A DNA stretch of 64,000 nt, taken from Rhodothermales bacterium. Lineage in GTDB: Bacteria; Bacteroidota; Rhodothermia; Rhodothermales; Bin80. Below, one piece after another: positions 1 to 9,914 of the stretch (position 1 is its first letter; the number at the start of each line of letters is the position of its first letter). The stretch covers positions 1 through 64,000 of the forward strand of contig JAJEDR010000025.1 of the NCBI GenBank assembly GCA_022821385.1. Direction: 5' to 3'. The notes beneath the pieces are model-generated. The model was not told the DNA's origin. It saw only the letters and a program-made list of their open reading frames with translations, and did no database searches. A program made the translations under genes and the position numbers.

Positions 1-1
1 T

Positions 2-529
2 GTGACAACCAATGGGACGGACACCATAGTCTTGGCTCCTTTCGTGTACGGTGGGTACATTTACCGATACACACGGTCAAATGACAAGTGGGTCATGGAG
101 AAGCTAAAAGGGGGGCCTGTCCCCACGAGGACATTCATACCCGTCAGCAAGAAAGATAGGGAGGAGAACCAAGACATTAGAAAGGCTTATATTTCAACCT
201 CAGGCCCCACTGGGACGTACCGTGCGAGGATTCTCAGCCGGAGTAACGGTGTGGCTGTCTTGAGCACAGGTGAGATCCTTCATTTCCCTCGTCGGATGCC
301 ACTGAAACAGGATTTTGAGCCACGAGCGGAACTATTTAATCAGAATGGGGACTTGGTCGGCTATGGCCAGTTGCAATTCGACAACCCTGAGTTAAACGGA
401 AACGCTCGCGTAATGGAGTCCATCAGCATCCAGTGGATTGACACGGCTGATCGTCTATACCTTGCCCGGAAGAACGGTGAAGGCTTCTTTGTGCTCAGTG
501 TGGCGAATCTAGAAATCGGTTCAAAATGA
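2..529 (+). CDS. C-terminal part of a beta-propeller-like exported protein (5' end outside the window)
   Basis: The frame is open to the left edge. The first in-window start candidate is a GTG at base 2, so the gene most likely begins upstream. The visible 175 residues have short beta-strand-like blocks, Gly/Asp turns and phrases such as RILYxF- and GEIL-type repeats, resembling the C-terminal blades of the 6-bladed propeller proteins at 51-55.5 kb. No catalytic motif is visible. It ends 11 bases before a ferritin fragment. Assignment to the propeller class is inference from sequence texture, not from a diagnostic motif. Confidence 0.45.
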   Translation: MTTNGTDTIVLAPFVYGGYIYRYTRSNDKWVMEKLKGGPVPTRTFIPVSKKDREENQDIRKAYISTSGPTGTYRARILSRSNGVAVLSTGEILHFPRRMPLKQDFEPRAELFNQNGDLVGYGQLQFDNPELNGNARVMESISIQWIDTADRLYLARKNGEGFFVLSVANLEIGSK

Positions 530-539
530 GTCGCGAGTA

Positions 540-782
540 TTGCTGCAACACGAACAGTATATCACAGCACGGATCCATGAACTGTATGCGCTGTCTCTAG
601 AAGAGAAAGATTACGCCTCTAAGACATTGCTGCAATGGTTCGTGGATGAGCAGGTAGAGGAGGAGGAATCCGCCCGGGAGATCATGGAAAACCTGCGCTT
701 GGTCGGTGAAGGGGGGGCCGCGTTGTTTCTTCTGGATCGTGAACTCAGCCAACGTCTGGAAGTCAGTGCAGAGGGTGAATAA
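540..782 (+). pseudogene. Ferritin C-terminal fragment (N-terminal half missing)
   Basis: The 80 residues match the C-terminal half of bacterial non-haem ferritins: the HEQYITARIHELYAL segment, LEEKDYAS, LQWFVDEQVEEE and the closing LLLDRELSQR-like helix. A full bacterial ferritin is about 165 residues. Here the first helices, which carry the ferroxidase ligands Glu17, Glu50 and His53 (E. coli FtnA numbering), are absent. The upstream DNA encodes the end of an unrelated gene, so the 5' half has been lost by deletion or recombination. The only start in frame is a TTG at 540 with no clear ribosome-binding site. It is unlikely to make a functional iron store. The family assignment is firm; pseudogene status is inferred from the missing half. 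Confidence 0.8.
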
Positions 783-827
783 TCCAACGGCCTTCCTTGG
801 AACAACGAAGTTAGACTACACCGGATA

Positions 828-1709
828 ATGTCCGTACTCAACTTTCTAGCTCCCGGGGCAATCCCTCAGGAGGAGTTTGATGCAATTAAAATTGAGATTC
901 ACGAGGCCGCTCCAGGCGTCCTGATGTTGGTTGGACAGGGTGGCAACATCGGGATATCTTACGGAGAGGATTCGGTTTTTATGGTTGACACGCAATTCGG
1001 GCAACTCACCGAAAAGATACTGGCAGCTATAAGGACGCGAACAGACAAGCCTGTACAGGTTGTACTGAACACACACTGGCATGGGGATCATGTGGGTGGC
1101 AACGGCAATTTTAGCGCGAGGGGGGCCCTTATAGTGGCCCACGAAAGAGCGCATGCACGCCTGAGTATTGATCAGTTCGTTGGTGCATTCGGACAAAAAA
1201 TACCAGCTGCTCCAGAGGAAGCCCTTCCTGTGATCACGTTTAAGGAGAACATCTCATTTAACTGGAATCGGGATATCATAGAAGTCTTTCATGCCCCCGA
1301 GGCCCATACAGATGGAGATGCCATTGTGCATTTCCATAAAGCTAATGTCATCCACATGGGGGATACCTATTTCAATGGGATGTATCCGTTTATAGATGTG
1401 GATACCGGTGGATCAGTTGACGGGATGATTGCCGTTGCAGACGCCGTGCTTGCTCGTTGTGACAAAAACACAAAGGTCATCCCTGGACATGGACCGCTGT
1501 CCAATCAGTCTGAACTACAGGCGTATCGGGAAATGATGGCCACTGTTCGTGGGGCCGTAACGAGATTGATAGGTGTGGGTAGGTCGAGAGAGGAATTCAT
1601 TGCAGCAAAACCCACGGCCGCTCTGGATGCTGTCTGGGATGGAGGTGTACTTGACCCAGATACATATGTGGGTCATATCTACGACTCGCTCACAAAAACT
1701 AGTGAATAG
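828..1709 (+). CDS. MBL-fold metallo-hydrolase
   Basis: This is a zinc-dependent metallo-beta-lactamase-fold hydrolase of 293 residues. The canonical motif THWHGDHVGG (His83, His85, Asp87, His88) is intact. Later ligands are also present: the HTDGDAIVHF segment supplies the third-shell His/Asp and IPGHGP the final His. The variant with NIGISYGEDSVFMVD near the N terminus belongs to a common proteobacterial/Bacteroidota group whose members are annotated as MBL-fold or quinoprotein-relay-associated hydrolases. The substrate is unknown. No secretion signal is evident, so it is probably cytoplasmic, although relatives are sometimes exported. The ATG at 828 is taken as start. It stands alone between ferritin debris and a convergent gene. 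Confidence 0.85.
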   Translation: MSVLNFLAPGAIPQEEFDAIKIEIHEAAPGVLMLVGQGGNIGISYGEDSVFMVDTQFGQLTEKILAAIRTRTDKPVQVVLNTHWHGDHVGGNGNFSARGALIVAHERAHARLSIDQFVGAFGQKIPAAPEEALPVITFKENISFNWNRDIIEVFHAPEAHTDGDAIVHFHKANVIHMGDTYFNGMYPFIDVDTGGSVDGMIAVADAVLARCDKNTKVIPGHGPLSNQSELQAYREMMATVRGAVTRLIGVGRSREEFIAAKPTAALDAVWDGGVLDPDTYVGHIYDSLTKTSE

Positions 1710-1947
1710 TTTCGTTAATTTTTACCAGTAAGCCAGTGGTTCCACAGATCAGGCCTTGGAACTCGTCAACAACGACAGTACAAGGATTAATGATGCACCA
1801 CCCTAGTGGGAAGTCAATCCCAGAAATCATGGAGCTGTTCTCAGAAATCTTTTGTTGACCGCGACAAAAACAGTTGTAAACCGAGAGGATCTTGCGAGCA
1901 ATATTCGTTTTTGCCTCGGCCGGTGTCTATTCAAACAAAGCGCTTCA

Positions 1948-2805
1948 TTAACGATCCTGGCGGTCCACATGATCTTCCAAGATAGCCTTGGCCGCTGATT
2001 GCAACCTTGTAGGCGGTACGTCAAATCCACAATTCTTCCATGCGTGTTGATCACCGTCAGCCAGGAGAGTTGTGGCCGCAGTCAATTCTTCAGACTCAAG
2101 CGCCCCGGCGAGTCTCAGTACCCAAGCTAAGGGCCAGCTTCCTCTGCCAGGAACACGCTTATTTCGGTATGCATCATCCTGACACGTCAGGTGCCTCAGA
2201 GCTGCACGCGTAATCCGATCATAGGTCTCCTCATCCAATTCATTAGGCCAACGGTTGACAACCTCATGAAGAATCCCCAAACATCCTGCAGCTTCCGGTA
2301 AGCTGATACCAAAGTGGTTGACGCAGTCAATGGCCTCATCCATGATTTGGGGACCAAAGTTAAGGAGAGCATTCCTGACGCCCCAGCCTGTGTGGGTATT
2401 ACGCAACAGAGAGGGAATGGTCCGCGGATCATTCAGTGCCATTACGGTATGAAGAATACTGAGGTTCATTTCGCCTGGCATGATCTCGTAAGGCTCGCCA
2501 CTAACCATACGGGCATACTGGTCCGTTTCCTGCTCAAGTAGCTCAATCAGTGCTTCCACCAATGGGGAATTCGCCGTGAATCCTGACTCAAGAATCCAGG
2601 TAGGTCTACGCCCTGGATCATAATCAAGAGGTATTTCACCCAGTGCCGCATCTACTCTACGATAGTCGCCGCTGAGCAAGTCTGCCGCAAGGTCCACTTG
2701 GCTACGCTCAACGTTTTGCGACACACTCGTATGAGTCAATAGTAGCAACCCAACTCCCGAAATCAGCAAAGCATTCCGAATCCACCGATACGGTTGAATA
2801 TTCAT
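1948..2805 (-). CDS. Exported HEAT-like repeat protein, function unknown
   Basis: The 285-residue protein starts with a signal peptide or N-terminal anchor (RWIRNALLISGVGLLLLTH, then SVSQ as a likely cleavage region). The rest is alpha-helical, with paired helices such as LVEALIELLEQETDQY and NDPRTIPSLLRNTHTG that resemble HEAT/armadillo-type repeats. No catalytic residues are visible. The small HEAT-like protein at 20238-20759 has a similar composition but is not clearly homologous. The gene is convergent with the MBL hydrolase, with 238 bases between them in which no gene was found. The role is probably a binding scaffold in the periplasm, by inference from fold only. Confidence 0.6.
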   Translation of the reverse strand: MNIQPYRWIRNALLISGVGLLLLTHTSVSQNVERSQVDLAADLLSGDYRRVDAALGEIPLDYDPGRRPTWILESGFTANSPLVEALIELLEQETDQYARMVSGEPYEIMPGEMNLSILHTVMALNDPRTIPSLLRNTHTGWGVRNALLNFGPQIMDEAIDCVNHFGISLPEAAGCLGILHEVVNRWPNELDEETYDRITRAALRHLTCQDDAYRNKRVPGRGSWPLAWVLRLAGALESEELTAATTLLADGDQHAWKNCGFDVPPTRLQSAAKAILEDHVDRQDR

Positions 2806-2914
2806 GTGTTATAGGTGCGTTTGACTAATGAGGACAACATTTACTCCCACACTAGCTTGAATTTCCAACAGACACCTTAAAGCGACGCCATGGGGGCATT
2901 TGGAAATTCAAGAA

Positions 2915-3697
2915 CTAGCGCTGAATAAGCCCGATCGCAAGTGCGGCCTTATAAAGAAGTTGGCGATCGGCAGAATTCATGGGCACAACATCGAGGTCAA
3001 TCAGCAGATCTCCCGGCCGCGTTTTGTTCGATCGGACCCCACACCCCTTGAGTCGAATCCGTATCCCTGGTGTAGAATTCGGCGGAATATCAATCGTAAG
3101 CACATCCCCGTATGGATCGGTTATCGTTTTAGCACAGCCGAGCAAAGCATCCAGTGCGGTGACAGACAGCCGCATCAGCAGGTTGTTTCTTTTTCGGGTA
3201 AAGACGGGGTGGGGGAGAATTCTGAACGTAAAGGCGCGAGCGCCGGGCTCGTCTGAAGCACGGATACGAAACTTGTTTTTAATGCCGGGGGGCAATACAA
3301 TCCGGGTGAGCGAACCATCCTTTCCCCGAATCATAACGGGGCCTCCTTGGAGCGCCCGTTCAAATGAGATGTGCACGACATTGCCACCGCTACCAAAAAT
3401 TTCTTCAAAGAATTCGCCGATACTGGAGAACAAATCATCCATAACAGCCGGAATCGGCTCGGGATTGCTGATTGCTCGAAGCTGGTCATACCTCACCCGC
3501 CGTTCCGGATCCGAAAGAATGCTGTAGGCTTGTTGGAGTTGCTTGAAGCGTTCCTCTGCCTGATCATCACCCGGATTACGATCCGGATGATGTTGCTGAG
3601 CGAGCCGTCTATAAGCGATCTTAATATCTTCCGCAGATGCAGAGCTTTCGATTCCCATCACGGCGTAAAGATCATCTGCAGTAGTTAAACGGGACAT
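2915..3697 (-). CDS. DnaJ-family co-chaperone (CbpA/DnaJ-like, no zinc finger)
   Basis: An N-terminal J domain is clear: DLYAVMGIESSASAEDIKIA, then RRLAQQHHPDRNPGDD containing the HPD tripeptide that stimulates DnaK ATPase, then AYSILSDPERRVRYD. A short linker (about residues 80-110) leads into two beta-sandwich substrate-binding domains ending in IPPNSTPGIRIRLKGCGV and GDLLIDLDV. The DnaJ Cys-rich zinc fingers are absent, so this is a type II (CbpA-like) protein. The ATG at 3697 is preferred over an upstream TTG at 3718 because the J domain begins right after it. It is divergent from accC with about 60 bases between. Confidence 0.85.
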   Translation of the reverse strand: MSRLTTADDLYAVMGIESSASAEDIKIAYRRLAQQHHPDRNPGDDQAEERFKQLQQAYSILSDPERRVRYDQLRAISNPEPIPAVMDDLFSSIGEFFEEIFGSGGNVVHISFERALQGGPVMIRGKDGSLTRIVLPPGIKNKFRIRASDEPGARAFTFRILPHPVFTRKRNNLLMRLSVTALDALLGCAKTITDPYGDVLTIDIPPNSTPGIRIRLKGCGVRSNKTRPGDLLIDLDVVPMNSADRQLLYKAALAIGLIQR

Positions 3698-3757
3698 GAG
3701 AGAATACGTTATTATCAAAACATACGGGAATACCCGCTGAAAGGTACGGACAAGCTA

Positions 3758-5266
3758 ATGGGACGAATCTCCAAAATACTTATTGCCAACCGAGGCGAGA
3801 TTGCACTGCGTATTATGCGCACCTGCAGAGTACTCAAAATTCCCTCTGTGGCAATTTACAGTGTGGCTGATCGAGGAAGTGCGCATGTAGCCTACGCAGA
3901 TGAAGCTTATTGTATTGGCCCCGCACGATCCGTGGATTCTTACCTGAATCTGGATCGCATTATGGCTGCCATTCACGAAAGTGGAGCGGATGCGGTTCAT
4001 CCGGGGTATGGTTTTTTATCTGAGCGGGCGGAGTTTGCTCAAGCCTGTACCGAGCGGGGTGTAATTTTCATTGGTCCATCCGCCGCCGCGATTGGCGCCA
4101 TGGGTGACAAAATGCTGGCCCGTCAGCTCATGCAGACACATAATGTGCCCGTTGTTCCGGGAACGGATGGAGCGGTTACTGACCTCGATGAAGCCCTTGA
4201 GATTGCTGACCGGATAGGCTATCCTGTGCTTGCAAAAGCGGCTGCAGGGGGCGGCGGTAAGGGGATGCGCAAGGTACATAGTGCACAGGAGATGGAGCAA
4301 GCCCTGAATCGGGCGCAGGGTGAGGCGGGCTCGGCCTTTGGCGATGCCCGCATCTTCATTGAGAAGTACTTGGAAACACCTCGACATGTGGAATTTCAAG
4401 TACTCGCTGATGCACATGGATCATGTGTACATCTGTTTGAGCGCGAGTGCTCAATTCAACGCCGTCACCAGAAATTGATTGAAGAAGCACCTGCCGCATG
4501 CATGACAGAGGAATTGAGAGCGCGAATGGGCGCTGCGGCCGTGCGTGCAGCGCAGGCCTGTAACTATGTAGGCGCGGGCACCATTGAATTCCTGGTTGAT
4601 AAAGCGGGCAATTTCTATTTCATGGAAATGAACACGCGCCTCCAGGTTGAGCATCCGGTGACCGAGTACATCACGGGCCTGGATCTGGTAGCCGAGCAGA
4701 TCAGAATAGCGGAAGGGAAGGCTATCCCATTTACACAGGACGCACTTACAATTAATGGACATGCGATTGAGTGCAGGATATATGCAGAAGATCCGGCCAC
4801 CAACTTTATCCCGAGCCCGGGCACGGTGACATTTCATCAGGTGCCTGTGGGAGTGGGTGTTCGAGTTGATGCCGGACTACAGACTGAGGGAGATATCCCG
4901 ATCCATTACGATCCAATGATTTCGAAGGTGATCACCTGGGGGCTTACACGTGAGGAAGCAACTCAGCGGATGATCTTTGCATTGGAGGACTATCATATTG
5001 CGGGCGTAAAGACGACGCGAGGATTTTGCCGTCGGGTCATGGAATGTGCAGCCTGGCAGGAAGCTCGCCTAAGCACGCATTTCGTTGATGAACACCCGGA
5101 GCTTCTGGCAGAGGAATTTGCGCTTCCCACCGAGGCGGCAGCTATGGCAGCAGTCCTGTTGCAGGAGCAAAGAACAGCAAGCCCCCTGACAGGTGGGTCT
5201 GCCTGGCGATCCCGACGGCGCAAGGGAGGAATTCTACCGGGAAATGACTTCGCGACGGACGTATAA
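3758..5266 (+). CDS. accC: Biotin carboxylase subunit of acetyl-/acyl-CoA carboxylase
   Basis: This is the ATP-grasp biotin carboxylase that carboxylates biotin on its carrier protein, the first step of malonyl-CoA or other acyl-CoA carboxylation. The N-terminal KILIANRGEIALRI motif, the glycine-rich ATP loop AAAGGGGKGMR (about residues 161-171), the RHVEFQVLAD segment, and the catalytic EMNTRLQVEHPVTE motif are all intact. At 502 residues it is about 50 longer than E. coli AccC. The extra C-terminal tail is Ala/Gln/Arg rich and carries no biotinyl-Lys motif (AMKM), so it is not fused to a carrier. No accB or carboxyltransferase gene is nearby. It could serve a propionyl- or methylcrotonyl-type carboxylase rather than ACC. 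Confidence 0.88.
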   Translation: MGRISKILIANRGEIALRIMRTCRVLKIPSVAIYSVADRGSAHVAYADEAYCIGPARSVDSYLNLDRIMAAIHESGADAVHPGYGFLSERAEFAQACTERGVIFIGPSAAAIGAMGDKMLARQLMQTHNVPVVPGTDGAVTDLDEALEIADRIGYPVLAKAAAGGGGKGMRKVHSAQEMEQALNRAQGEAGSAFGDARIFIEKYLETPRHVEFQVLADAHGSCVHLFERECSIQRRHQKLIEEAPAACMTEELRARMGAAAVRAAQACNYVGAGTIEFLVDKAGNFYFMEMNTRLQVEHPVTEYITGLDLVAEQIRIAEGKAIPFTQDALTINGHAIECRIYAEDPATNFIPSPGTVTFHQVPVGVGVRVDAGLQTEGDIPIHYDPMISKVITWGLTREEATQRMIFALEDYHIAGVKTTRGFCRRVMECAAWQEARLSTHFVDEHPELLAEEFALPTEAAAMAAVLLQEQRTASPLTGGSAWRSRRRKGGILPGNDFATDV

Positions 5267-5371
5267 GCTCAGACAGCAGGTCTTACAGTCTGACGGTCAC
5301 GATTGACGTGTTTTTGTTCAACGACGACTATTTTGACGCTGGACAGCCTTGGACTCAACCCCGTCTACGGA

Positions 5372-8300
5372 TCAATTCGACTGCTTTTTCAAGCTGCGAC
5401 TCTTCCACAGATAGTAAATAGCCGGAATAACGGCGAGCGTCAATACCGTGGAAGAAATCATTCCCCCCACCATCGGGGTAACAATCGGTTTCATGACTTC
5501 TGATCCGGTACCATGGCTCCACAAGATCGGCAATAAACCAGCCACGATAGCCAGCACCGTCATCATTTTCGGGCGCACACGATCAACAGCTCCCACGATG
5601 ATTGCCTCGTAGAGGTCCCTGGGAGAGGTCATCCTTCCTTCCATAAGCCTTTTGTTGTAGGCCTGATCAAGGTAGAGCATCATAATGACCCCCGTTTCCG
5701 CAGCAACACCTGCCAGAGCAATAAAGCCGACTCCGGCTGCAATGCTGAGGTTGTAACCAAACATGTACATCAACCAGATTCCCCCAACCAGTGAAAAGGG
5801 CAGCGATAACATCACGATCAAACTCTCTGTGACATTCTTAAAATTCAAATACAGAAGCAAGAAGATGATCAAAAGCGTGAGGGGTAACACAACCTGGAGG
5901 CGCCGGCGGGCGCGTTCCATGTATTCGTGTTGCCCACTCCAAATCATGCTATAACCCTCGGGAAAGGTGATCTGCTCATTCAGCGATGCCCGGGCAGTCT
6001 CGACATAGGTGCCGATGTCTACGTTCTGGAGGTCAATATAAATCCAGGAGGTCTTTCGAGCATTTTCGCTTTTGATGACCGTGGGACCCTTAACAATACT
6101 GAAATCAGCTACATAACTGAGCGGAATTTGAGTTCCTGTAGGGGTAGGAATCAGGACGCGCTCAATTGCGGGCAGGTTATCACGCAGTTCACGGCTATAG
6201 CGTACGTTGACGGGATAGCGCTCCAAGCCCTCAACAGTCTGCGTGACATTCATCCCTCCGATGGCGGACATAATTACATCCTGTACATCACCGATGGTCA
6301 ACCCATACCGGGCCGCCTCCCTGCGGTCAATCTGGTAATCCAGAAAATTTCCCCCAACGGTTTTGTCGGACAATGCGCTCTGGGTGCCAGGTAGAAGCTG
6401 TAATACCGCAGCGATCTGTTCCCCCAGATCCGAAAGCACGGTTAAGTCCGGCCCCATCAGTTTAATGCCTAAGGGGGTTTTGATTCCAGTTGCCAGCATG
6501 TCAATCCGTGTCCTTATGGGCATAGTCCAGGCATTGGTTAGGCCGGGGAAGTTGATCGCATTGTCAAGTTCACTGATCAGTTTTTCCATGGTCATTCCAT
6601 CGCGCCATTCTTCTTCCGGCTTGAGTGTAATGGTTGTCTCCAACATGGATAGCGGTGCCGGATCGGTCGCAGTGTCAGCGCGCCCAGCTTTGCCGAGAAC
6701 ATGCTCTACCTCGGGGAAACTCTTGATGATTTTGTCTGTCTGTTGCAAGAGCTCCTTCACTTTTGTAATACTTATGCCGGGATCTGTCGTGGGCATGTAC
6801 AGCAAATCGCCTTCATTCAAGGGAGGCATATATTCAGTGCCAAGCTTCCTTAGAGGATAGATGGTTACCGCAAGGATTAAGAGAGAAGCAATAATAGTGG
6901 CCCACCTGAATTGAAGGACGCGATGAATTACGGGCTGATAGCATCGGATGAGTAGCCGATTTATGGGGTTTTTCTTTTCTGGTAGAATTTTACCGCGAAC
7001 TAGATATCCTATCAAGACAGGGACCGTAGTGATCGCCAAAAGCGCTGATGCGGCCATCGCATAGGTTTTTGTAAAAGCTAGTGGCTTGAACAAGCGCCCC
7101 TCCTGCGCCTGCAGGGTGAAGATGGGCAGGAATGAAAGTGTAATGATCAGCAGCGAGTAGAAGAGAGCGGGCCCCACTTCCTTACATGCATCAACAATGA
7201 TTTGCCAGCGGTCTTTCTTCCCCGCATGACGCTCAAGGTGTTTGTGTGTGTTTTCAACCATTACGATGGCTGCGTCAACCATAGACCCGATTGCGATAGC
7301 AATCCCGCTGAGTGACATGATATTGGCATTGAGGCCTTGTGCATTCATCACCCAAAACGCAATTAAAATCCCCAGCGGAATCGTGAAGATGGCGACCAAG
7401 GCACTACGGAAGTGTACCAGGAACAGAATCGTCACCAGTGCAACGATCAGGCTTTCTTCAAGAAGCTTGATTCTCAGGTTGCTGATTGCCCGTTTGATCA
7501 GGCTACTACGGTCATACGCAATTTCAATCTGCACACCTTCCGGCAGGCCTTTTTCCAGTTCTGCCAACTTTGTCCTTACAGCATCAATAGTCTTAAGTGC
7601 ATTTTCACCGTAGCGCATGACCACAATACCGCCTACAACTTCTCCTTCGCCGTCCCAGTCAGTGAGTCCTCGTCGAAGTTCTGGTCCCAGATGTACGTTC
7701 GCAACGTTGCGGATAAGGATGGGAGTGCCATTTTCATCCACACCAACCGGCGTATTCTGAATATCTGTAATGGATTGGATGTACCCGAGGCCGCGAACCA
7801 TGAATTCGGTTTCTCCCATTTCAATCAGCTTCCCTCCCACATCGTTATTGCTCCGCTGTAAAGCGACACGAACACTTGATAGGGGCACACCATGGGCCAG
7901 GAGTTTATTTGGATCCACCTCGACCTGGTACTGCTTGACGTAGCCACCGATAGAAGCTACTTCTGCGACTCCCGGCACACTCATTAATTCGTAGCGGAGA
8001 AACCAGTCCTGAATTGAGCGTAACTGGTGGAGATCGTAACGATCCCCTCCATCAAGGACATATTCAAAAACCCATCCCACTCCCGTCGCATCGGGTCCCA
8101 GCGTGGGTGTCACGCTCTCGGGCAGACGATCACCGACATAATTGAGATATTCCAGCACACGGCTGCGTGCCCAGTAGATATCCGTGCCATCCTCGAAAAT
8201 GATATAGACAAAGGAGTGTCCAAACGATGAATAACCACGTACGGCCTTGGCAAAGGGAACCGACATCATAGCCGTGGTTAAGGGGTACGTCACCTGATCT

Positions 8301-8485
8301 TCCACGACCTGAGGGGCCTGCCCAGGGAATTCGGTGAATAAAATGACCTGTACATCGCTTAAGTCAGGGATGGCGTCCACCGGTGTGCGAAGCATTGCGT
8401 AGATCCCGGCGCCTGCAACTGCAAACGTGAAGAGGATCACGAAAACCCGATTCTTAACAGAGCTCTCTATAATCTTCTCGAGCAT
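5372..8485 (-). CDS. cusA: Heavy-metal efflux RND pump, CusA/CzcA family
   Basis: This 1037-residue inner-membrane proton antiporter extrudes metal cations, probably Cu(I)/Ag(I), through a CusB-CusC conduit. It shows the usual RND plan: one TM helix at the start (RVFVILFTFAVAGAGIYAML), a large periplasmic loop, TM2-6 with SGIAIAIGSMVDAAIVMVEN (the TM4 Asp of the proton relay), a second loop, and TM8-12. The segment RTRIDMLATGIKTP matches the CusA loop holding one of the metal-binding methionines of the periplasmic cleft, which favours the monovalent-metal (Cus) subgroup. It is the last gene of a leftward operon with adaptor, outer-membrane factor and a His/Cys-rich exported protein. The ATG at 8485 agrees with the family start (MLEKIIE). 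Confidence 0.92.
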   Translation of the reverse strand: MLEKIIESSVKNRVFVILFTFAVAGAGIYAMLRTPVDAIPDLSDVQVILFTEFPGQAPQVVEDQVTYPLTTAMMSVPFAKAVRGYSSFGHSFVYIIFEDGTDIYWARSRVLEYLNYVGDRLPESVTPTLGPDATGVGWVFEYVLDGGDRYDLHQLRSIQDWFLRYELMSVPGVAEVASIGGYVKQYQVEVDPNKLLAHGVPLSSVRVALQRSNNDVGGKLIEMGETEFMVRGLGYIQSITDIQNTPVGVDENGTPILIRNVANVHLGPELRRGLTDWDGEGEVVGGIVVMRYGENALKTIDAVRTKLAELEKGLPEGVQIEIAYDRSSLIKRAISNLRIKLLEESLIVALVTILFLVHFRSALVAIFTIPLGILIAFWVMNAQGLNANIMSLSGIAIAIGSMVDAAIVMVENTHKHLERHAGKKDRWQIIVDACKEVGPALFYSLLIITLSFLPIFTLQAQEGRLFKPLAFTKTYAMAASALLAITTVPVLIGYLVRGKILPEKKNPINRLLIRCYQPVIHRVLQFRWATIIASLLILAVTIYPLRKLGTEYMPPLNEGDLLYMPTTDPGISITKVKELLQQTDKIIKSFPEVEHVLGKAGRADTATDPAPLSMLETTITLKPEEEWRDGMTMEKLISELDNAINFPGLTNAWTMPIRTRIDMLATGIKTPLGIKLMGPDLTVLSDLGEQIAAVLQLLPGTQSALSDKTVGGNFLDYQIDRREAARYGLTIGDVQDVIMSAIGGMNVTQTVEGLERYPVNVRYSRELRDNLPAIERVLIPTPTGTQIPLSYVADFSIVKGPTVIKSENARKTSWIYIDLQNVDIGTYVETARASLNEQITFPEGYSMIWSGQHEYMERARRRLQVVLPLTLLIIFLLLYLNFKNVTESLIVMLSLPFSLVGGIWLMYMFGYNLSIAAGVGFIALAGVAAETGVIMMLYLDQAYNKRLMEGRMTSPRDLYEAIIVGAVDRVRPKMMTVLAIVAGLLPILWSHGTGSEVMKPIVTPMVGGMISSTVLTLAVIPAIYYLWKSRSLKKQSN

Positions 8486-8526
8486 GGTTTCGGGGATAGT
8501 TTCTGGTTGAACAAAAGGCCTAATTT

Positions 8527-9906
8527 TTAATGATTGTGTTGATGCTCCATCGGTGCTGTTTCATCGGTAGCAGAGCGGCTCATCAACGTATCCATATCCG
8601 TCATCTGAGTCTCCGAATCTGTTGGCGAGGAGAGCATTTTGCGAAGAGTCTCCTGGAGTTGACTCTCGCTGTCTAGCATAAACTGGGCGGAGGAGACAAC
8701 CTGTTCATGTCCAGACAGACCAGCGAGGATGCGGACATACTGGTTATCTGGCCCGCCCTCCTCGCCAATTAAAACTTCACGAGGTTCAAATCGACCATTT
8801 CCATGTGCAATGAATACGATAGTGCGTGTTCCAGAGCGCACGACTGATTCGGAATGAACGACCAGTGCATCGGGGATTATATGTCCCTGCAATTCCACAT
8901 TGGCATACATACCTGGCTTCAGGTCCAGGTCAGGGTTTGAGAAAATCAGGCGGACATGGACATCACGTGCTTTTTCCCGCAGGTAGGGATATATGTAGGA
9001 CACCCGGCCGGTATAGGTCTTGCCCGGTAAATATGACAGCTCCATTTTTACCGGCTGCCCATCGCTGATCCACGGGACTTCATTGTCATAAAAACTGGCG
9101 TGTACCCACACCATATTCAGATCAGCGATCTCAAAGAGATCCTGGCCTGCCTCAATATAGGCTCCCTCAATTGCGTTTCTTTTGACAACAATGCCCGTAG
9201 CAGGGGCAACCAGAAGGATGGTTTTCCGAATCTCCCCGAACTGGGTCAGCCGATCAATTTCTGCTGGAGGAATATCCCAGTTCTCCAAACGATTCCGGGC
9301 GGAGACCAGGAGCCTTTCGGCATCTTCCTGTATGGACGGAAGACTACTTTTTGCAAGTTGCCGGTAGTTTTTGAGGGCGAGTAAATACTCCTGCTGTGTG
9401 GAAACCAGTTCGGGTGAATAGATCTCCAATAATGAATCCCCCTGCTGTACTTGGTCGCCAACAAAATGAACATGGAGATTCTGAATCCAGCCGGAAACTT
9501 TCGTGTTCACCAGAAAAAGATTCTCTTCGTCGTACTGAACTTCACCGACCGTGTGAATCGTGCGGGAGAAATCCAGCTGCTGAACCGGTTCTGTTCGAAC
9601 TCCCATATTCTGGACCGTGACAGGGTCAATCAACACTGCATTGTCTGATTGCATCTCGGCATTCTCTTCGTAGACGGGGATCAGATCCATGCCCATTTTT
9701 GATTTGCCAGGTTGGTCATAGATTTCTGTCGGATCCATTGGGGCGCGCCAGTAAAGGATGGTTTGCTCATCCGTCAAATCTGTCTCTTGAGATTGCATCC
9801 CTTCCGGTTCACTGGTCAAGCGTCCGAAAAAAAAGCTCGCAACCACGACAATCATCAGGAGCAGAATCCCGCCCGCTATTTTGATTTGTTTTTGAGTAGT
9901 CATCAT
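8527..9906 (-). CDS. cusB: RND periplasmic adaptor, CusB-like, with degenerate heavy-metal-binding domain
   Basis: This membrane-fusion protein links the CusA-type pump to the TolC-like channel. It has an N-terminal anchor (GGILLLMIVVVASFFFG), then at about residues 51-80 a heavy-metal-binding domain resembling YTCPMHP...CPxCGMDL, here written as YWRAPMDPTEIYDQ and SKMGMDLIPVYE. The Cys residues are gone but Met residues remain. Barrel-sandwich, alpha-hairpin and beta-barrel domains follow (VQQGDSLLEIYSPELVSTQQ, GIVVKRNAIEGAYIEAGQ). The C terminus ends in HQHNH, a possible metal ligand. The ATG at 9906 is preferred to the TTG at 9918, which overlaps tolC by four bases. It is translated just upstream of cusA. 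Confidence 0.88.
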   Translation of the reverse strand: MMTTQKQIKIAGGILLLMIVVVASFFFGRLTSEPEGMQSQETDLTDEQTILYWRAPMDPTEIYDQPGKSKMGMDLIPVYEENAEMQSDNAVLIDPVTVQNMGVRTEPVQQLDFSRTIHTVGEVQYDEENLFLVNTKVSGWIQNLHVHFVGDQVQQGDSLLEIYSPELVSTQQEYLLALKNYRQLAKSSLPSIQEDAERLLVSARNRLENWDIPPAEIDRLTQFGEIRKTILLVAPATGIVVKRNAIEGAYIEAGQDLFEIADLNMVWVHASFYDNEVPWISDGQPVKMELSYLPGKTYTGRVSYIYPYLREKARDVHVRLIFSNPDLDLKPGMYANVELQGHIIPDALVVHSESVVRSGTRTIVFIAHGNGRFEPREVLIGEEGGPDNQYVRILAGLSGHEQVVSSAQFMLDSESQLQETLRKMLSSPTDSETQMTDMDTLMSRSATDETAPMEHQHNH

Positions 9907-9914
9907 GCTCTTGG

